A stretch of 64,000 bases of DNA from Ligilactobacillus pobuzihii E100301 = KCTC 13174 (GTDB lineage Bacteria > Bacillota > Bacilli > Lactobacillales > Lactobacillaceae). A model generated the notes under the pieces. The model saw nothing but the letters and a program-made list of their open reading frames with translations, made no database searches and was not told the DNA's origin. The stretch covers positions 279,770 through 343,769 of the forward strand of contig NZ_KB714693.1 of the NCBI RefSeq assembly GCF_000349725.1, read 5' to 3'. Within the stretch, counting starts at the first letter, position 1. Each line of letters starts with the position of its first letter. Below, in pieces: positions 50,678 through 60,220 of the stretch. The translations under genes were made by a program, and so were the position numbers.

Positions 50678-52942
50678 ATGAAACGAATCTTTGAGGTTGA
50701 CCCATGGAAAATCGTTACGCATTCTTTGGACAAAGATAACAAAAGACTACAAGAAAGTATTACGAGTATCGGAAATGAATATATGGGAATGCGTGGCATG
50801 TTTGAAGAAAAGTATTCAGGAGATACGCATCCAGGAATATATTTAGGTGGTATTTGGTATCCAGATAAAACTCGGGTTGGTTGGTGGAAAAACGGCTATC
50901 CCGAGTATTTTGGAAAGGTTATTAACGCCGTTGATTTTGTTAGTGTGGATATTCAGCTTGATGGCCGTTCGATTGATTTAGCTCAAGATAAATTTTCAGA
51001 TTTTACTTTGGAATTAGATATGAAATGTGGCTTGCTAAGTCGTAGTTTTATTATTCATCGAAACGATACTTCGGTCAAAGTTAAGTCAGAACGTTTTGTC
51101 AGTGTAGCCTGCAAGGAACTATATGCTAATCGCTTACGGTTTGAAAATTTAGGAGAAAAACCTGTTGAGATTTGTGTAACTTCACTGCTTAATGCGAATG
51201 TCTTTAATGAAGATGCCAATTATGATGACCAGTTCTGGAATGTTTTGGATAAACGATCCATGCAACAAGCGCTAACAATGACAGCACAAACGATTGAAAA
51301 TGACTTTGGGACGCCTCGTTTTACGGTTGCTATGAAGGCTATACATCAGACTTCTTTGAAGTATCAAAATAATTTAGAAACTGCTAAGTCTGTTTCGGCC
51401 TGTTGGCAAGGTAAACTTTTTGCCAATGAGAAAGCCGAATTTGAAAAGAAAGTGATCGTGACTACTTCGCGTGATTATTCGGATCGTTTTGTAATGGAAG
51501 AGGCTGCAGAAAAATTGAGCAACAAACAAGCAGTACAGTCATTTGAACAACTATTAGCGGCTCATGTTTTAGTTTGGGCAAAGCGTTGGGAAAAATCTGA
51601 CATTGTGATCGATGGTAATGACGAATCACAACAGGGGATACGTTTTAACTTATTCCAGCTATTCTCAACCTATTATGGTAATGATAGCCGGCTTAATATT
51701 GGTCCCAAGGGTTTTACAGGTGAAAAATATGGTGGTGCCACTTATTGGGATACCGAGGCTTTTGCGGTGCCATTTTATTTGGGTGCGGCATCTAGCAAAG
51801 TTACCAAGAATCTATTACAGTATCGCCATAATCAATTGGATGGAGCATACCATAACGCCAAACAACAAGGATTAGCTGGTGCATTGTTTCCAATGGTGAC
51901 CTTTAATGGGATCGAATGCCATAATGAATGGGAAATCACCTTTGAAGAGATCCACCGAAATGGTTCGGTTGCGTACGCTATTTATAATTACACACGTTAC
52001 ACAGGTGACCAAGAATATGTTCATCATAACGGTTTTGATGTTTTAGTTGGGATCGCGCGTTTTTGGGCTGATAGGGTCCATTATTCAACGCGAAAGGATC
52101 AGTACATGATTCATGGTGTGACTGGACCTAATGAATACGAAAATAATGTTAACAATAATTGGTACACCAATATGTTAGCTAAATGGTGTTTACAATACAC
52201 AGAAAAAATCGCACAAGAAGTGTCTGAAGAAAAAATATCCGACTTGCGTGTGACTGATGCAGAACGACAAAGATGGGCTGAAATCAGTGAGAAAATGTAT
52301 TTGCCTTATGATAAAAAATTAGGTGTTTTCGTACAACATGATACTTTCTTAGATAAAGATCTAACACCAGCTAAAGAATTACCGCAAGATCAGCTACCAC
52401 TCAATCAACATTGGTCTTGGGACCGTATCTTACGTTCGCCATATATTAAACAAGCTGATGTTTTGCAGGGAATTTATTACTTTATTGAGCAGTTTAGTGA
52501 AGCACAAAAAAGAAGAAACTTTGACTTTTATGAGCCATTAACAGTACATGAATCTAGTCTATCAGCCGCAACGCACTCGATTTTAGCCGCTGACCTGCAT
52601 AAAGAGGAAAAAGCGTTTGAAATGTATTCACGCACAGCACGGCTTGATCTAGACAACTACAATAATGATACTGAAGATGGTTTGCACGTTACTTCTATGA
52701 CAGGTTCTTGGTTAGCAATCGTGCAGGGCTTTGCAGGTATGCGGGTCAGCGATGATAAATTACATTTAGCTCCATTTGTGCCACAAGAATGGAAAGGCTA
52801 TTCTTTCAGGCTTAATTTCAGAAATAGATTACTCAGTGTTGTTGTTGGCGCAAAAAGGACTGAATTGACCTTACTTGCAGGTGCCCCACTAGAGGTTATT
52901 TTAAATGGTGAACCGGTCATAGTTAAAATGGAGGAAAATTAG
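50678..52942 (+). CDS. mapA: Maltose phosphorylase (GH65)
   Basis: 754 residues from ATG 50678, 9 bases behind AGAGGGG; TTG 50672 is too close to it. KRIFEVDPWKIVTH, GNEYMGMRG and VGWWKNGYP agree closely with known lactobacillus maltose phosphorylase. Catalytic acid Glu in GVTGPNEYENN; phosphate-binding region ESSLSAATHS. Maltose + phosphate gives glucose + beta-D-glucose 1-phosphate. Other disaccharide specificities exist in GH65, but the partner gene and context favour maltose. First gene of an operon with beta-PGM. Confidence 0.93.
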   Translation: MKRIFEVDPWKIVTHSLDKDNKRLQESITSIGNEYMGMRGMFEEKYSGDTHPGIYLGGIWYPDKTRVGWWKNGYPEYFGKVINAVDFVSVDIQLDGRSIDLAQDKFSDFTLELDMKCGLLSRSFIIHRNDTSVKVKSERFVSVACKELYANRLRFENLGEKPVEICVTSLLNANVFNEDANYDDQFWNVLDKRSMQQALTMTAQTIENDFGTPRFTVAMKAIHQTSLKYQNNLETAKSVSACWQGKLFANEKAEFEKKVIVTTSRDYSDRFVMEEAAEKLSNKQAVQSFEQLLAAHVLVWAKRWEKSDIVIDGNDESQQGIRFNLFQLFSTYYGNDSRLNIGPKGFTGEKYGGATYWDTEAFAVPFYLGAASSKVTKNLLQYRHNQLDGAYHNAKQQGLAGALFPMVTFNGIECHNEWEITFEEIHRNGSVAYAIYNYTRYTGDQEYVHHNGFDVLVGIARFWADRVHYSTRKDQYMIHGVTGPNEYENNVNNNWYTNMLAKWCLQYTEKIAQEVSEEKISDLRVTDAERQRWAEISEKMYLPYDKKLGVFVQHDTFLDKDLTPAKELPQDQLPLNQHWSWDRILRSPYIKQADVLQGIYYFIEQFSEAQKRRNFDFYEPLTVHESSLSAATHSILAADLHKEEKAFEMYSRTARLDLDNYNNDTEDGLHVTSMTGSWLAIVQGFAGMRVSDDKLHLAPFVPQEWKGYSFRLNFRNRLLSVVVGAKRTELTLLAGAPLEVILNGEPVIVKMEEN

Positions 52943-52945
52943 AAA

Positions 52946-53611
52946 ATGAAGGGCGTGTTGTTTGATTTAGACGGTATTTTGACTGATACGGCAAAATTTC
53001 ATTTTGCTGCCTGGAGTCGTTTAGCTCAAGAAGAATTAGGAGTTATTTTACCAGCAGAATTCGAGTCTGAGCTAAAAGGGGTCAGCCGAGTGGACTCATT
53101 GGTACGCATTATGGACTATGCTGGGATCATGAATAACTATTCTCCAGCAGAAATAAAAAAATTAGCTAATAAAAAAAATGATTATTACGTTAAAGCTATT
53201 AGTAGCTTAACTCGAGCAGATATTTTACCCGGCATCACTGAATTTTTAGATGAATTAACAGAACACCAAGTGGCCTGTGCAATTGCTTCAGCTTCTAAAA
53301 ATGCGCCACTGATCCTAAAAAATTTAGGTTTAAGTGATTACTTTGCAGCAATTGCGGACCCAGCTAAAGTTGCCCATGGCAAACCCGCACCAGACATATT
53401 CCTAGCAGCGGCTGATACATTAGGGATCGACCCCAAGGAGTGTGTAGGGATCGAAGATGCAGTTGCTGGTGTAACAGCGATCAAGGCGTCTGGAGCATTG
53501 GCGATCGGTGTGGGAGATACCCAAGAATTAAAAGAAGCTGATATTGTTGTTCCAACAACAAATGAGCTTGACTATAAATTGTTGACGCAAACATTTGCAG
53601 AAAAATATTAA
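52946..53611 (+). CDS. pgmB: Beta-phosphoglucomutase
   Basis: 221 residues, HAD superfamily. FDLDGILTDTAKFHF contains nucleophile Asp8 and acid/base Asp10; GVSRVDSL the substrate loop; KPAPDIF and GIEDAVAG the remaining motifs. Converts beta-glucose 1-phosphate to glucose 6-phosphate. Three bases behind mapA, translationally coupled. Confidence 0.95.
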   Translation: MKGVLFDLDGILTDTAKFHFAAWSRLAQEELGVILPAEFESELKGVSRVDSLVRIMDYAGIMNNYSPAEIKKLANKKNDYYVKAISSLTRADILPGITEFLDELTEHQVACAIASASKNAPLILKNLGLSDYFAAIADPAKVAHGKPAPDIFLAAADTLGIDPKECVGIEDAVAGVTAIKASGALAIGVGDTQELKEADIVVPTTNELDYKLLTQTFAEKY

Positions 53612-53619
53612 AAAGTATA

Positions 53620-53655
53620 AAAATGACTGACAGTTTTACTGGCAGTTATTTTTAG
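53620..53655 (+). terminator. Terminator of mapA-pgmB
   Basis: AAATGACTG / CAGTTATTT stem with inner CAG / CTG pairs, then T-rich. Confidence 0.75.
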
Positions 53656-53779
53656 TTAGTTTCTAATAGTGTTTTGAAAGAACCATTAGAAATTATATTG
53701 AAGGAATTGTCAAAAGACTTTATGATAATAAATAGGAACTAAATGTTAGGATAAGTTAATTTTAAAGAGGGAGTTATTA

Positions 53780-54727
53780 ATGACGACTTTAAAGGACGTG
53801 GCAGATCAGGCGCATGTTTCACGAATGACGGTTTCACGTGTGATCAACCATCCTGACAAAGTGACTGAGGAAGTTAAGCAGTTAGTTTATCAGGCAATGC
53901 ATAGTTTGAATTATCATCCAAATGCGATGGCACGAGCGTTAGTTAATAATCGTACACAAATCATTAAGTTGCTAGTTTTAGAAGAAATGACGACTGTTGA
54001 ACCTTATTATATGAATTTATTGACGGGGATTTCAAAGGAATTAGAAGAGCATCAGTATGCATTGCAACTGGTGACTGAAAATAGTTTTGAAATTGGTACT
54101 TGTGATGGGTACATTATTACAGGTATGCGTGATGAAGATTATCAGTGGATCAAAGAATTGAAGTTACCATTTGTTTTGTTTGGTGAAAATCGCTATGGAT
54201 ATGACTTCGTTGATTCTGATAATAAAATGGGTGGACAAATTGGTACACGATATGCGATTCAAAGAGGGTACAAACATTTGATATATGTTGGGATCGATTT
54301 GGCCGAGCCATTTGAGTATTCACGTGAAGCTGGATATATCCAGGTAATGCAAGAAAATGGACTTGAACCGCAGATCATTCGGAGTACCAATCATTCGACG
54401 CAAATGCAAAATTATATCACGGAACACTGGGAGAAATTTGAGGAAAATACTGTTTTTATTTGTGCTTCAGATCGTTTGGCTCTGGGGACTGAACGGGCAA
54501 TTTTAACACAAAAAGGTAGTATCCCTGATCAATATGGTGTTATTGGCCATGATAGTGTTTTTTTAGACCAAGTGGCTTTCCCTAAATTAACTACTATCAA
54601 ACAAGAAGTCGATAAAATGGGGGAACTTTGTGCCAAAATGTTACTAGATAAGATCAATAATGGTAACCAAGCACAAGGCAAATGTGTGATCGATCCACAA
54701 TTGGTTATTAGAGGAACCACAAAATAA
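53780..54727 (+). CDS. malR: LacI-family maltose regulator
   Basis: 315 residues. HTH TTLKDVADQAHVSRMTVSRV and hinge YHPNAMARAL of LacI proteins; periplasmic-binding-protein-like effector domain with RGYKHLIYVG and CASDRLALG. Lies in the middle of the maltose cluster whose promoters carry three shared palindromes, so it is the likely binder. Effector probably maltose or a maltodextrin. AGAGGGAG precedes the ATG. Confidence 0.88.
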   Translation: MTTLKDVADQAHVSRMTVSRVINHPDKVTEEVKQLVYQAMHSLNYHPNAMARALVNNRTQIIKLLVLEEMTTVEPYYMNLLTGISKELEEHQYALQLVTENSFEIGTCDGYIITGMRDEDYQWIKELKLPFVLFGENRYGYDFVDSDNKMGGQIGTRYAIQRGYKHLIYVGIDLAEPFEYSREAGYIQVMQENGLEPQIIRSTNHSTQMQNYITEHWEKFEENTVFICASDRLALGTERAILTQKGSIPDQYGVIGHDSVFLDQVAFPKLTTIKQEVDKMGELCAKMLLDKINNGNQAQGKCVIDPQLVIRGTTK

Positions 54728-54753
54728 ATAATAATTAGTAATTATATACAGAC

Positions 54754-55123
54754 AGTGAGGCAAAAGATGTTTTGAAACCGAGCTGTAAACACGATTGCAT
54801 TATTTTGGGTCGTAGCAAAGCGAAAGACCAGAATAAGGATTGTTGTTACAGTAAGGCTTCAAGCTTTTGGAACACGTTTGAGAGGCTGGGACAAAACAAT
54901 ATCCCAGTCTCTTCTTTTGCTAAAAATAATCAAATTATCGCTTGTAATTTTTATAGCATAAACGCGTTTCAAAAGTCTGAATCCTCAATGTAATGCCATT
55001 TACGCCATTCTTGTCCTGCGCTTTGCTACGGCCAAAAATGGCGTAAACGACGTTACATACCGGCTTCAAAACGACTTTTGTCTCGCTCTCTTTAGAATTA
55101 CACGGCTAGTTATGTCCCAGCTC
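54754..55123. repeat. Composite: subtype B element lodged inside a subtype A element
   Basis: 54754-54879 is the left half of an A element on the plus strand (AGTGAGGCAAAAGATG to AACACGTTT). 54880-55090 is a full B element in reverse (GAGAGGCTGGGACAAAAC to CGACTTTTGTCTCGCTCTC) with both long hairpin arms, ATGCCATTTACGCCAT and ATGGCGTAAACGACGTTAC. 55091-55123 is the A right end (TTTAGAATTACACGG, then GTCCCAGCTC). The B element takes the place of the A-type terminator hairpin. Confidence 0.85.
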
Positions 55124-55154
55124 CTTTCTACTGTCATAATATGCTAATAAATCC

Positions 55155-55168
55155 TGTTATCGATAACA
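55155..55168. promoter_or_regulatory. Candidate MalR operator 2
   Basis: TGTTATCGATAACA, perfect 14-bp palindrome, 72 bp before the glucosidase start. Confidence 0.8.
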
Positions 55169-55239
55169 TCTGAGATTAGCTTGCTTTATGCGATAGGATT
55201 ATTTAAATTTAAAGTAGATAAATTAGGGAGGCTACAAAA

Positions 55240-56919
55240 ATGAAAGCAGTTTCTAATGGTGAGAGAATTATTTATCAGATTTATCCAAAGAGCTTTATGG
55301 ATTCGAATCATGATGGGATTGGTGATCTAAATGGTATTACTTCGCGTCTAGACTATCTAAAGGCGTTGGGCATCAATACATTATGGTTGAACCCGATTTT
55401 TGTGTCTCCACAAGTTGATAATGGTTATGATGTATCAAATTATTTTATGGTCGATCCGACTATAGGTACGATGGAAGATTTTGATAATTTAGTTAATGCT
55501 GTCCATGAGCGGGGAATGGAATTGATTTTAGACTTTGTTTTGAACCATACTTCAGACCAACACCCATGGTTTAAAGATGCGATTTCAAATCCACATAGCA
55601 TTTACCGTGATTATTACTTATGGCAAAAAGGACAAGATGGTCAGTTACCGAATAACTGGGGTTCATTTTTTGGAGGTAGTGTATGGGAAAAAGATCCAGC
55701 TGGTAGTGAAGAGTATTATTTCCATCTTTTCGCTAAAGAAATGCCCGATTTAAACTGGGCTAACCATGAGTTACGTCAAGCAATGCTTGATATTGCTAAG
55801 TTTTGGTTAAATCATCAAGTTGATGGCTTTAGATTAGATGCTTTTATACATACAGCTAAAGCTAATTTTGAGCAAAATGTCTTTTCGGGCGATTTAAATG
55901 AGCCACAGCTAGCAGAAGAATACTATGCAAATATGCCCCAAGTTCAAGCATACTTGTCGGAATTTATTCACGCACTAAAGGAGGTCAAGCCGGATATCTT
56001 TATTTTAGGCGAGGCTGCTAGTGCAGATATTGATTTAGTAGAAAGTTATACAGATCCTAACCGTTCAATGTGTGATAGCGTGGTGACTTTCCGATATTTT
56101 TCGGATGATGACCAACAGAAATTTATATCGCAATTGCCACAAGAAGGGCAGCCGCATCTTTTAGATACGGTGAAATTTAAAAAAACAATGGTCGAATGGC
56201 AGACTGCTTTACAGGGTTGGAGTTATCCAACTTTATATTGGAGTAATCATGATCTCCCGCGGATCTTAAATAAATTAATGGTGGGTCCTGATCACCAAAA
56301 AGACCTTGCTAAGATGTTGGCAGTATTGATGTATTTGCAACGTGGAATCCCATGTATTTATTATGGTGAAGAATTAGGGATGACTGCTGGCAAAATAGTT
56401 GATCCGACTGACTTTGAAGATCCATTTGCTTTAGCGTTTATGGAAGTTGGTTTAAAACAAGGGTTTGATAAAGATGAATTGTTAGCAAGTTTGTCAGCTA
56501 GTCATAAGATGGGTGCACGTAGTGTAATGCAGTGGACTGATGGTGTATATGCTGGTTTTTCTGATGAGCGACCATGGTTAAATGCAACTGGCAATGACGT
56601 CAGTGTTTTGTTAGAAAAGCAAGATCCGAATAGCATTTTGAATTTTTATTCTCAGGTTCTAGCCATAAAAAAAGAGCAATTATATACATTAGGAAAAATT
56701 GTTTTTGATGTACGTACTCAAGATATTTATGCATATAAACGTTCATTCGATACACATCAAGCTTTTATTTTTTGTAATTTAACGGACAAAAAACAGGAAA
56801 TAACACTACCAGAACCAAATTTAAATTTACGCATCAAGATAAAAAATCAAGCTAATCTAGACCGTACTAATGGAAAAGTCATCTTAAAAGCATATGGTAC
56901 GATCGTTTTAGATAATTAA
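55240..56919 (+). CDS. GH13 alpha-glucosidase (GH13_31 type)
   Basis: 559 residues, cytoplasmic. RIIYQIYPKSFMDSNHDGIG opens the barrel; nucleophile Asp in GFRLDAF, Glu in ILGEAAS, Asp in WSNHDLPR. The residue behind the nucleophile is Ala, a mark of alpha-1,4 preference, unlike the enzyme at 34311. It would trim maltodextrins or branched products to glucose. GGGAGG precedes ATG; 37 bases to the next GH13 gene. Confidence 0.88.
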   Translation: MKAVSNGERIIYQIYPKSFMDSNHDGIGDLNGITSRLDYLKALGINTLWLNPIFVSPQVDNGYDVSNYFMVDPTIGTMEDFDNLVNAVHERGMELILDFVLNHTSDQHPWFKDAISNPHSIYRDYYLWQKGQDGQLPNNWGSFFGGSVWEKDPAGSEEYYFHLFAKEMPDLNWANHELRQAMLDIAKFWLNHQVDGFRLDAFIHTAKANFEQNVFSGDLNEPQLAEEYYANMPQVQAYLSEFIHALKEVKPDIFILGEAASADIDLVESYTDPNRSMCDSVVTFRYFSDDDQQKFISQLPQEGQPHLLDTVKFKKTMVEWQTALQGWSYPTLYWSNHDLPRILNKLMVGPDHQKDLAKMLAVLMYLQRGIPCIYYGEELGMTAGKIVDPTDFEDPFALAFMEVGLKQGFDKDELLASLSASHKMGARSVMQWTDGVYAGFSDERPWLNATGNDVSVLLEKQDPNSILNFYSQVLAIKKEQLYTLGKIVFDVRTQDIYAYKRSFDTHQAFIFCNLTDKKQEITLPEPNLNLRIKIKNQANLDRTNGKVILKAYGTIVLDN

Positions 56920-56956
56920 AAAACAGATTGTTTTAAAAACGGAGGAAAAGATAAGT

Positions 56957-58732
56957 ATGGAAACTGCAGCAGTATATCATCGTCCTGATAGTGAGATGGC
57001 ATATTTGAAAGATCATGATCATTTTCAGATCCGTTTAAAGACTAAGCATGATGACGTGGTCAAAGTTGATTTATTGTATGGTGACCCTTATGGAACAAAA
57101 GTTAACGAAAAAGATGAAGGCAACTGGGAACACCGAGTTATTAATATGAAACGGACTTATCAAACTAAAGAAGTTGATTATTGGATCAGTGAGGTGACTT
57201 TGCCACTTCGCCGTTTACAGTATGCATTTCATATTTACGGTCGAGATGGTCAAGAATATTTATACGATGATCGCCGGATTTATCGCTATAGTGAAAGCGG
57301 TTTAGATAAATTGTCATGTTTTCGGATGCCATATCTGCATGAATGCGATCGAATCAAGACACCTGAATGGGTTCGCAATACAGTATGGTATCAGATTTTC
57401 CCTGAGCGATTTGCTAATGGTGACAAATCCAATGACCCTAAAGAAACTTTAGCGTGGGGAAGTAAAAAGCCCACACCAGAAAATTTCTTTGGTGGTGATT
57501 TGCAAGGGATCATTGATCACTTAGATTACTTGAAGGAACTGGGGATCAATGGTTTGTACTTATGTCCGATCTTTACGGCACGTTCTAATCATAAATACGA
57601 TACGATCGATTATTTTAACGTCGATCCTGCTTTTGGAGATAAAGAAACTCTAAAAGAATTGATCGATCAGGCACATGAACATGGGATGCACGTCATGTTA
57701 GACGCAGTTTTTAACCATATGGGTGATTTTTCTATGCAATGGAAAGATGTCCAGAAGTATGGTGAGAATTCGCGTTTTGCTAGCTGGTTCCATATTCACA
57801 GTTTTCCAGTGTCTTACGAAGAAACAGATAATTTTGAATTTGCCAAGAATTTGACTTATGACGTTTTCGCCAACACACCACATATGCCAAAAATCAATAC
57901 TGCTGACCCTAAAGCACGGGAATACTTGCTGAATGTGGCCACTTATTGGATCGAACAATTTGATATTGATGCTTGGCGCTTAGATGTGGCCAACGAGATC
58001 GATCATGAATTTTGGAAAGATTTTTATGCTAGAACCCATGCCTTGAAAAAAGATTTTTACGTCTTAGGTGAAGTTTGGCATTCTGCTCAAGAATGGGTCG
58101 GACATAAAGAGTTTGATGCTGTCATGAACTATTCATATACAGAACCTATTATTGATCACTTTGTCAAAAAGGAACTAACAGTTAGCGAAATGACCGATAT
58201 GTTGCAAAATCAATTGATGCTATATCGTGATCAAACAAATCAAGTTATGTTTAACGCGTTGGATACTCATGACACTGCACGAATTTTAACTTTATGTCAT
58301 GGCAATAAAGAGCTTGAAAAACAAGTTTTAGCCTTTATGTTTACGCAAATTGGTGCTCCATGTATCTATTATGGGACTGAAGTTGGCATGGATGGGGGAC
58401 CAGATCCTGATTGTCGGAAGTGTATGGTTTGGGATGAAGAACAACAAGATAAAGAGATGTTGCAATTTGTTCATTCATTAGTAGATATGCGTCATCAGTA
58501 TTCTCAACTATGGTCAAAGGGTAGTTTGAAATTTGAAAAAACTGCTGAGCAGTCAGATTTGATTGTATTTAAGCGCGAATATCAGAATGTACAAGTCGTT
58601 GCAGTGTTTAATACAGGTACTCAACCACAAAGAGTCACAGTTACAGATAATGCTCAAGTAATTTCACAACAAAATATTACAAAAGACGGTCAAATCAACC
58701 CAGACGGCTTTTTAATAATTCGTAACAATTAA
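56957..58732 (+). CDS. GH13_20 neopullulanase / maltogenic amylase-like enzyme
   Basis: 591 residues. An N-terminal CBM34-like beta domain (about 1-125) comes before the barrel, as in cyclomaltodextrinase, neopullulanase and maltogenic amylase. WYQIFPERFANGD, nucleophile Asp in AWRLDVANEID, Glu in LGEVWH, Asp in LDTHDTARI. No signal peptide, so it acts on imported maltodextrins or cyclodextrins. CGGAGGAAAA precedes ATG. Confidence 0.9.
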   Translation: METAAVYHRPDSEMAYLKDHDHFQIRLKTKHDDVVKVDLLYGDPYGTKVNEKDEGNWEHRVINMKRTYQTKEVDYWISEVTLPLRRLQYAFHIYGRDGQEYLYDDRRIYRYSESGLDKLSCFRMPYLHECDRIKTPEWVRNTVWYQIFPERFANGDKSNDPKETLAWGSKKPTPENFFGGDLQGIIDHLDYLKELGINGLYLCPIFTARSNHKYDTIDYFNVDPAFGDKETLKELIDQAHEHGMHVMLDAVFNHMGDFSMQWKDVQKYGENSRFASWFHIHSFPVSYEETDNFEFAKNLTYDVFANTPHMPKINTADPKAREYLLNVATYWIEQFDIDAWRLDVANEIDHEFWKDFYARTHALKKDFYVLGEVWHSAQEWVGHKEFDAVMNYSYTEPIIDHFVKKELTVSEMTDMLQNQLMLYRDQTNQVMFNALDTHDTARILTLCHGNKELEKQVLAFMFTQIGAPCIYYGTEVGMDGGPDPDCRKCMVWDEEQQDKEMLQFVHSLVDMRHQYSQLWSKGSLKFEKTAEQSDLIVFKREYQNVQVVAVFNTGTQPQRVTVTDNAQVISQQNITKDGQINPDGFLIIRNN

Positions 58733-58742
58733 GAGATAAACC

Positions 58743-58797
58743 TGTTACCGGTAACATCATGAAATCGATTGCAGGAATATTTTCGGCGGTGCATAAT
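58743..58797 (+). promoter_or_regulatory. Promoter of the maltodextrin transporter with operator and cre
   Basis: Operator TGTTACCGGTAACA (58743-58756, perfect palindrome), then ATGAAATCGATTGCA (58759-58773), a full match to WTGNAANCGNWNNCW, overlapping -35 TTGCAG (58769-58774); 17-bp spacer, -10 CATAAT (58792-58797). Suggests dual MalR and CcpA control. Confidence 0.85.
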
Positions 58798-58835
58798 TAA
58801 CTATGGAAATAAAAAATAAAAGAGGAGTGTGTGTC

Positions 58836-60128
58836 ATGCATTTATCTAAGTTAAAAAGATTTGGCTATGCTTTAGCTATTTTAGGATTGGGACTAACGTT
58901 GACAGCATGTGGCAAAAAAAGTTCCGAAAACGATAAGGTAACAATTTCTATTCTTCAAAGTAAAGTTGAGTCTAACAAAGCTTTGAAAAGTATAGCTAAA
59001 ACCTATCAAAAGAAACATCCAAATGTTGAATTTAAAATTCAATCAATTGGAGGGGGAACAGATTATAACCCAGTTTTAAAAACTCGTATTTCTTCTGGTA
59101 ATGCTCCAACTATTTTTAGTTTATTAGGACCTGCGGATGTAATTCAGTTTAAAAAATATGCTGCTGATCTAAATGGTACAAAATTAGCTAAACTTGCTAA
59201 CAAAGGTACGTTAGATACAGTTACCGATGGTGGAAAGGTATATGGATACCCATATAATGTTGAAGGTTATGGATTTGTTTATAATAAAGAAGTTTTTGAA
59301 AAAGCAGGGATAAAACCTGAAGAATTAACCACTCCTGATAAATTTCAGGAAGCTGTAAAACAAATTGATTCTAAAAAGGATGAACTTGGACTTGATGCGG
59401 TATTTGCAACTCCTGGGAAGGAAGCTTGGGTTTTTTCCGATCACCTAGCAAACCTATATCTGGGACAAGAATTTAACGGTAATTCTCTAAAATTATATAA
59501 GTCTAAATCAATGAAGTTTACAGCAAATCAAGAAATGAAAGATATGCTAGATTTGGAGATGAAGTATTCTGTTAAGCCTGTTATGCAGGTCGATTATACT
59601 AGTCAAGTTAATAAAAACTTTTCAGAAAAGAAAGTAGCCATGGTACAGCAAGGAAATTGGATTTATTCAACAATTGAAGGAATAGATAAAGATTTTGCTA
59701 ATAATGGTGTAGGTATGATGACAATTCCAGTGAAGGGGCAAGAAGGCAAATTACCTGTTGGAACTTCAAATTACTGGGCTATAAATAATAAAAAATCTGA
59801 TAAAGAACAAAAAGCAGCTCAAGATTTCTTAACTTGGCTTTATACATCCAAAGAAGGAAAAGATTTAGTTGTAAATAAATTACACTATGTACCTGCATAT
59901 AAAGGATATTCCGACTTTAAGATGCCTGATGCTCTTTCGCAACAAGTGTTTAATGCATCGCAAAGCGGAAAGGTAATTGGTTGGTCATTCCCAGGTTATA
60001 CAGGAACTCCATGGGATCAGAATACAATGCAACCTGCATTACAGAAGTATATGTCTGGAAAAGCTGATTGGGATCAAACAGTTAAAACTGCTACTGATGG
60101 CTGGAAAAAACAGCAGGCGGAAAATTAA
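58836..60128 (+). CDS. Maltodextrin-type ABC substrate-binding lipoprotein
   Basis: 430 residues from ATG 58836, behind AGAGGAG. Signal peptide with lipobox LTAC (Cys about 23). Cluster-1 sugar-binding fold: KKHPNVEFKIQS, YPYNVEGYGFVYNKEVFEKAG, then TWLYTSKEGKDL. Context indicates maltose/maltodextrin. Base use differs from the genes before it (few GATC, ATT rather than ATC before G), as in the three genes that follow. Confidence 0.88.
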   Translation: MHLSKLKRFGYALAILGLGLTLTACGKKSSENDKVTISILQSKVESNKALKSIAKTYQKKHPNVEFKIQSIGGGTDYNPVLKTRISSGNAPTIFSLLGPADVIQFKKYAADLNGTKLAKLANKGTLDTVTDGGKVYGYPYNVEGYGFVYNKEVFEKAGIKPEELTTPDKFQEAVKQIDSKKDELGLDAVFATPGKEAWVFSDHLANLYLGQEFNGNSLKLYKSKSMKFTANQEMKDMLDLEMKYSVKPVMQVDYTSQVNKNFSEKKVAMVQQGNWIYSTIEGIDKDFANNGVGMMTIPVKGQEGKLPVGTSNYWAINNKKSDKEQKAAQDFLTWLYTSKEGKDLVVNKLHYVPAYKGYSDFKMPDALSQQVFNASQSGKVIGWSFPGYTGTPWDQNTMQPALQKYMSGKADWDQTVKTATDGWKKQQAEN

Positions 60129-60140
60129 TCAAATATAAAA

Positions 60141-60173
60141 CAAGATAGCAATTATTTTATGATTGCTATCTTG
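60141..60173 (+). other. Intercistronic hairpin behind the binding-protein gene
   Basis: CAAGATAGCAAT / ATTGCTATCTTG perfect 12-bp stem without T run. Such hairpins protect or delimit mRNA so that binding protein exceeds permease. Confidence 0.7.
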
Positions 60174-60220
60174 TAGGTTATAAGGGTAATTATTGATACT
60201 TTTTAAAGGGTGAATTTCTA

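Noticed and set aside
54772-54993. 73-codon frame after malR
   Set aside because: Lies entirely within the composite repeat element.
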